Shown piece after piece: positions 23,241-24,982 of a DNA stretch of 24,982 bases. The translations under genes were made by a program, and so were the position numbers. Numbering within the stretch: the first letter of the stretch is position 1; every line of letters begins with the position of its first letter. The DNA is from DASRHD01 sp035499715 (GTDB lineage Bacteria > Verrucomicrobiota > Verrucomicrobiia > Opitutales > Opitutaceae): the NCBI GenBank assembly GCA_035499715.1, contig DATJYF010000230.1, positions 1 through 24,982 on the forward strand, read 5' to 3'. The notes below the pieces were generated by a model. That model did no database searches. It was not told the origin of the DNA and saw only the letters and a list, made by a program, of their open reading frames with translations.

Positions 23241-24676
23241 CCTCGCGCACCGGTCCCTTGTTCAACACCATCACCCAGGTCGGAGCACGCTTCTTCGGTT
23301 CCACCAGCTCGCTCATCCTGACCTGGTTGATCGCGCGCCAGTCGGCCGGCGCGCTGGGCGCTTTCCGGACGCTTTTTTCCTACCTGCTGATCGGCGACTT
23401 TATCGCGCTGCTCGGCATGCAAACCTACCTTATCCGGGAGATTTCACTGCACCCCGAAAACATCAAGAAAAACGGCCTGCATGCCTTCATCTTCGCCCAG
23501 CTGGTGGCTCTGGCCGGCATCATCCTGATGGGCTGGCTGGCTTTTTTTGGCGGCGGTTACAGCCCGATCATTCGCCACGGCCTTTTTATCGTGGCGGTCA
23601 GTCTGCCGGCCACGGCGGCGAGCCTGGTCGGCATCTCCATCCTCATCGGCCTGGGCCAGGCCCCGGCCTGCAGCTTTATCCAGGGAACTGAAGCCGTGGT
23701 CCGCACCTTGGCCGGCATCGTTTTGATCCTGCTCGGTTATGGCATCTTGGCCGTGATCGGGGCCATGTGCCTTGTCCGGCTGGTCCTGCCGTTCGCCTAT
23801 TGGCGCGCGGTGAAAAATTCCTTTTCGGATGAGCCCTGGAAAGTAGATTGGGCGTTCTTCCGGAATTTCCTCCGGCACGTGCCGACGTTTGCCGGCATCT
23901 CCGTGCTGGCCGTAATCAACCGGTATGCCGCGCCATTGATCCTGCCCTGGATACTGAACGATGCCGCCGCCGGATTATTTGGCGCCGCTTATATTTTCAT
24001 CGACCTGGTCATGCTGGTTCCGACCAAGCTGACCATCAACCTCATTCCGGTGCTTGCGCGCAACGGACGGGAACCCGGCCCGGTCCTCGTTGAGTCCTGC
24101 CGGCAGGGCATCAAGGTCATGGCCATGGGCGTGCTGCCCATTGTCGCCATTCTTGCGGTCGTGGCGCAACCGATGTTTGCCAGTGCTTTCTCCGGCAAGG
24201 CTTCTTACGCCGTTTCCGCCAACGTGCTTCAGGTCGTGATCTGGACTTGCTGCCTGCAATCCATCGACCAAGTGCTGTCCGCGGCCATTGTCGCCAAGGG
24301 CAAACAGCTGGTCGACCTGCAGACACTGTCTGTTGGGGCTGCGGCCATGGTTCTCCTGCTGTTTATTTTGATCCCGATTTTCGGCCTTATGGGCGCGGCT
24401 TATGCCGTCTTGGGCGCCATTGTCATCCAGGTCGCGGCCCGCTTCATTCTGGTCGGCCGGCAGATCGGGGGCCTGCAACCGTTCGAATTATTATGGCGGC
24501 CGGCCGCCGCCGCCGCCGCCGCCATGGCCGCCGCCACGGCCGCGATGCGCATTCACTGGCTGGCCGGTGTCGCCGCCGGTGGACTCGCCTACCTCGCAGT
24601 TCTGGGCGCGCTCGGCACTTTCACTCGCCACGAGCGCGATGGAATGATGCGCCTGCTTCAGGCGGAAAAAGCATGA
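23237..24676 (+). CDS. MOP-superfamily polysaccharide flippase (Wzx-like)
   Basis: 479 aa with about twelve to fourteen hydrophobic segments, matching the oligosaccharidyl-lipid flippase/MATE fold that moves undecaprenyl-linked repeat units to the periplasm. The N-terminus (FNTITQVGARFFGSTSSLIL, then GALGAFRTLFSYLLIGDFIA) is typical of Wzx-type proteins, and residues about 210-480 form the second half. The start is fixed by the GGAGGAG site and the ATGA overlap with the polymerase; its stop overlaps the next ATG the same way. A run of seven GCC codons at 24503-24523 (Ala423-429) lies in a loop or helix near the C-terminus and is a possible slippage site. Cargo specificity unknown. Confidence 0.88.
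   Translation: MTSRTGPLFNTITQVGARFFGSTSSLILTWLIARQSAGALGAFRTLFSYLLIGDFIALLGMQTYLIREISLHPENIKKNGLHAFIFAQLVALAGIILMGWLAFFGGGYSPIIRHGLFIVAVSLPATAASLVGISILIGLGQAPACSFIQGTEAVVRTLAGIVLILLGYGILAVIGAMCLVRLVLPFAYWRAVKNSFSDEPWKVDWAFFRNFLRHVPTFAGISVLAVINRYAAPLILPWILNDAAAGLFGAAYIFIDLVMLVPTKLTINLIPVLARNGREPGPVLVESCRQGIKVMAMGVLPIVAILAVVAQPMFASAFSGKASYAVSANVLQVVIWTCCLQSIDQVLSAAIVAKGKQLVDLQTLSVGAAAMVLLLFILIPIFGLMGAAYAVLGAIVIQVAARFILVGRQIGGLQPFELLWRPAAAAAAAMAAATAAMRIHWLAGVAAGGLAYLAVLGALGTFTRHERDGMMRLLQAEKA
24503..24523 (+). repeat. Seven tandem GCC units inside the flippase gene
   Basis: Seven perfect GCC trinucleotides, in frame as Ala423-429, followed by ATG and further GCC codons. Insertion or loss of whole units keeps frame; single-base slippage would truncate the last 50 residues. 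Confidence 0.9.
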
Positions 24677-24982
24677 GCGCCTCCCCCCTGTCACTCGGTC
24701 GCACCCTGCGCCTCATCAAATCCGATGTGGCGGCGCGAATCCGCTACACCGGCGGTGCTCCCGGCTTCTGGGCCGGGATCGGCGGACTGCTTGCGCCCGC
24801 CAGCCTGGCCCTGGCCCTCTGGCGTTTCGAGGCCCTGATCCACCGCAAACGCATTCCGATCCTGAACAAGTTCCTCGGCCTGGCCAACTTGATCTTTTTC
24901 GCGTTTGAAGTCGAACCCGAGGCCGAGATCGACGAAGGCTTTGTCCTGCTCAGTCCCAACGGCATCATGCTGCACGGGCACA
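24673..24982 (+). CDS. Serine-acetyltransferase-like enzyme, N-terminal part (3' truncated)
   Basis: 103 residues are visible before the window ends. The start ATG overlaps the flippase stop (ATGA). The pattern LRLIKSDVAARIRYTGGAPG (12-31), then a helical stretch with ALALWRFEALIHRKRIP, then EVEPEAEIDEGFVLLSPNGI (79-98) followed by MLHGH, resembles the approach to the left-handed beta-helix of serine O-acetyltransferases (usual GIEI-p-a-IG-Gl-i-HP-GIVI). Homologs in polysaccharide clusters usually acetylate sugars, so an O-acetyltransferase for the polymer is more likely than a cysteine-biosynthesis CysE, but the catalytic hexapeptide region lies outside the window. Confidence 0.75.
   Translation, partial: MSASPLSLGRTLRLIKSDVAARIRYTGGAPGFWAGIGGLLAPASLALALWRFEALIHRKRIPILNKFLGLANLIFFAFEVEPEAEIDEGFVLLSPNGIMLHGH

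Noticed and set aside
13502..24982. Possible genomic island with mobile genes around the polysaccharide locus
   Set aside because: No transposase, integrase, tRNA or flanking repeat seen, and base composition of the genes matches the rest of the window.

Overview
The window is a GC-rich chromosomal segment of a Gram-negative bacterium. KdsD (the Kdo branch of LPS synthesis), a lipoprotein with a LysM domain, and a Wzx/Wzy/Wzz-type export cluster all point to an outer membrane. Many starts lack a clear Shine-Dalgarno site. My impression of the combination (SufU-SufS pair, bacterial TMTC-like proteins, KdsD beside a TPR/LysM lipoprotein, one exopolysaccharide (EPS) locus carrying its own NusG paralog) is Verrucomicrobiota, possibly Opitutales. 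That is an inference, not something the sequence proves. No rRNA, tRNA, CRISPR array, insertion sequence or prophage gene was seen.

Left part (1-7.6 kb), housekeeping: the tail of an unidentified Ala/Pro-rich protein followed by a good terminator; class II fumarase (fumC); a YjbQ/UPF0047 protein; convergent kdsD; a divergent TPR/coiled-coil/LysM lipoprotein; a two-domain ChrA transporter; and, on the minus strand, the sulfur-mobilising pair sufU-sufS.

Middle part (7.7-14.8 kb): two large multi-pass membrane proteins of the TMTC (O-mannosyltransferase-like, GT-C fold) type with C-terminal TPR or helical repeats. They face each other tail to tail with 9 bp between their stop codons. An AT-richer non-coding stretch of about 0.5 kb with a perfect 18-bp palindrome follows. 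Next comes a NarL-type two-component module: PAS/HisKA_3 sensor kinase, LuxR-type response regulator, and a receiver-only paralog that has lost its output domain.

Right part (14.8 kb to the end), extracellular polysaccharide locus: a polyprenyl-phosphate sugar transferase on the minus strand starts the glycan. Divergent from it is a NusG/RfaH/UpxY-type antiterminator whose leader can fold into alternative hairpins. A 399-nt non-coding leader with a 10-bp-stem hairpin comes next. Then a tightly overlapping operon runs off the window: two GT4 glycosyltransferases, a Wzz-like protein fused to a degenerate BY-kinase domain, a Wzy/O-antigen-ligase-like polymerase, a MOP-family flippase, and the start of a serine-acetyltransferase-like enzyme. 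The likely logic is initiation (sugar transferase), extension (GTs), flipping (Wzx), polymerisation (Wzy), length control (Wzz-like) and O-acetylation. The NusG paralog probably keeps RNA polymerase processive through the operon, and the two-component module may regulate the locus.
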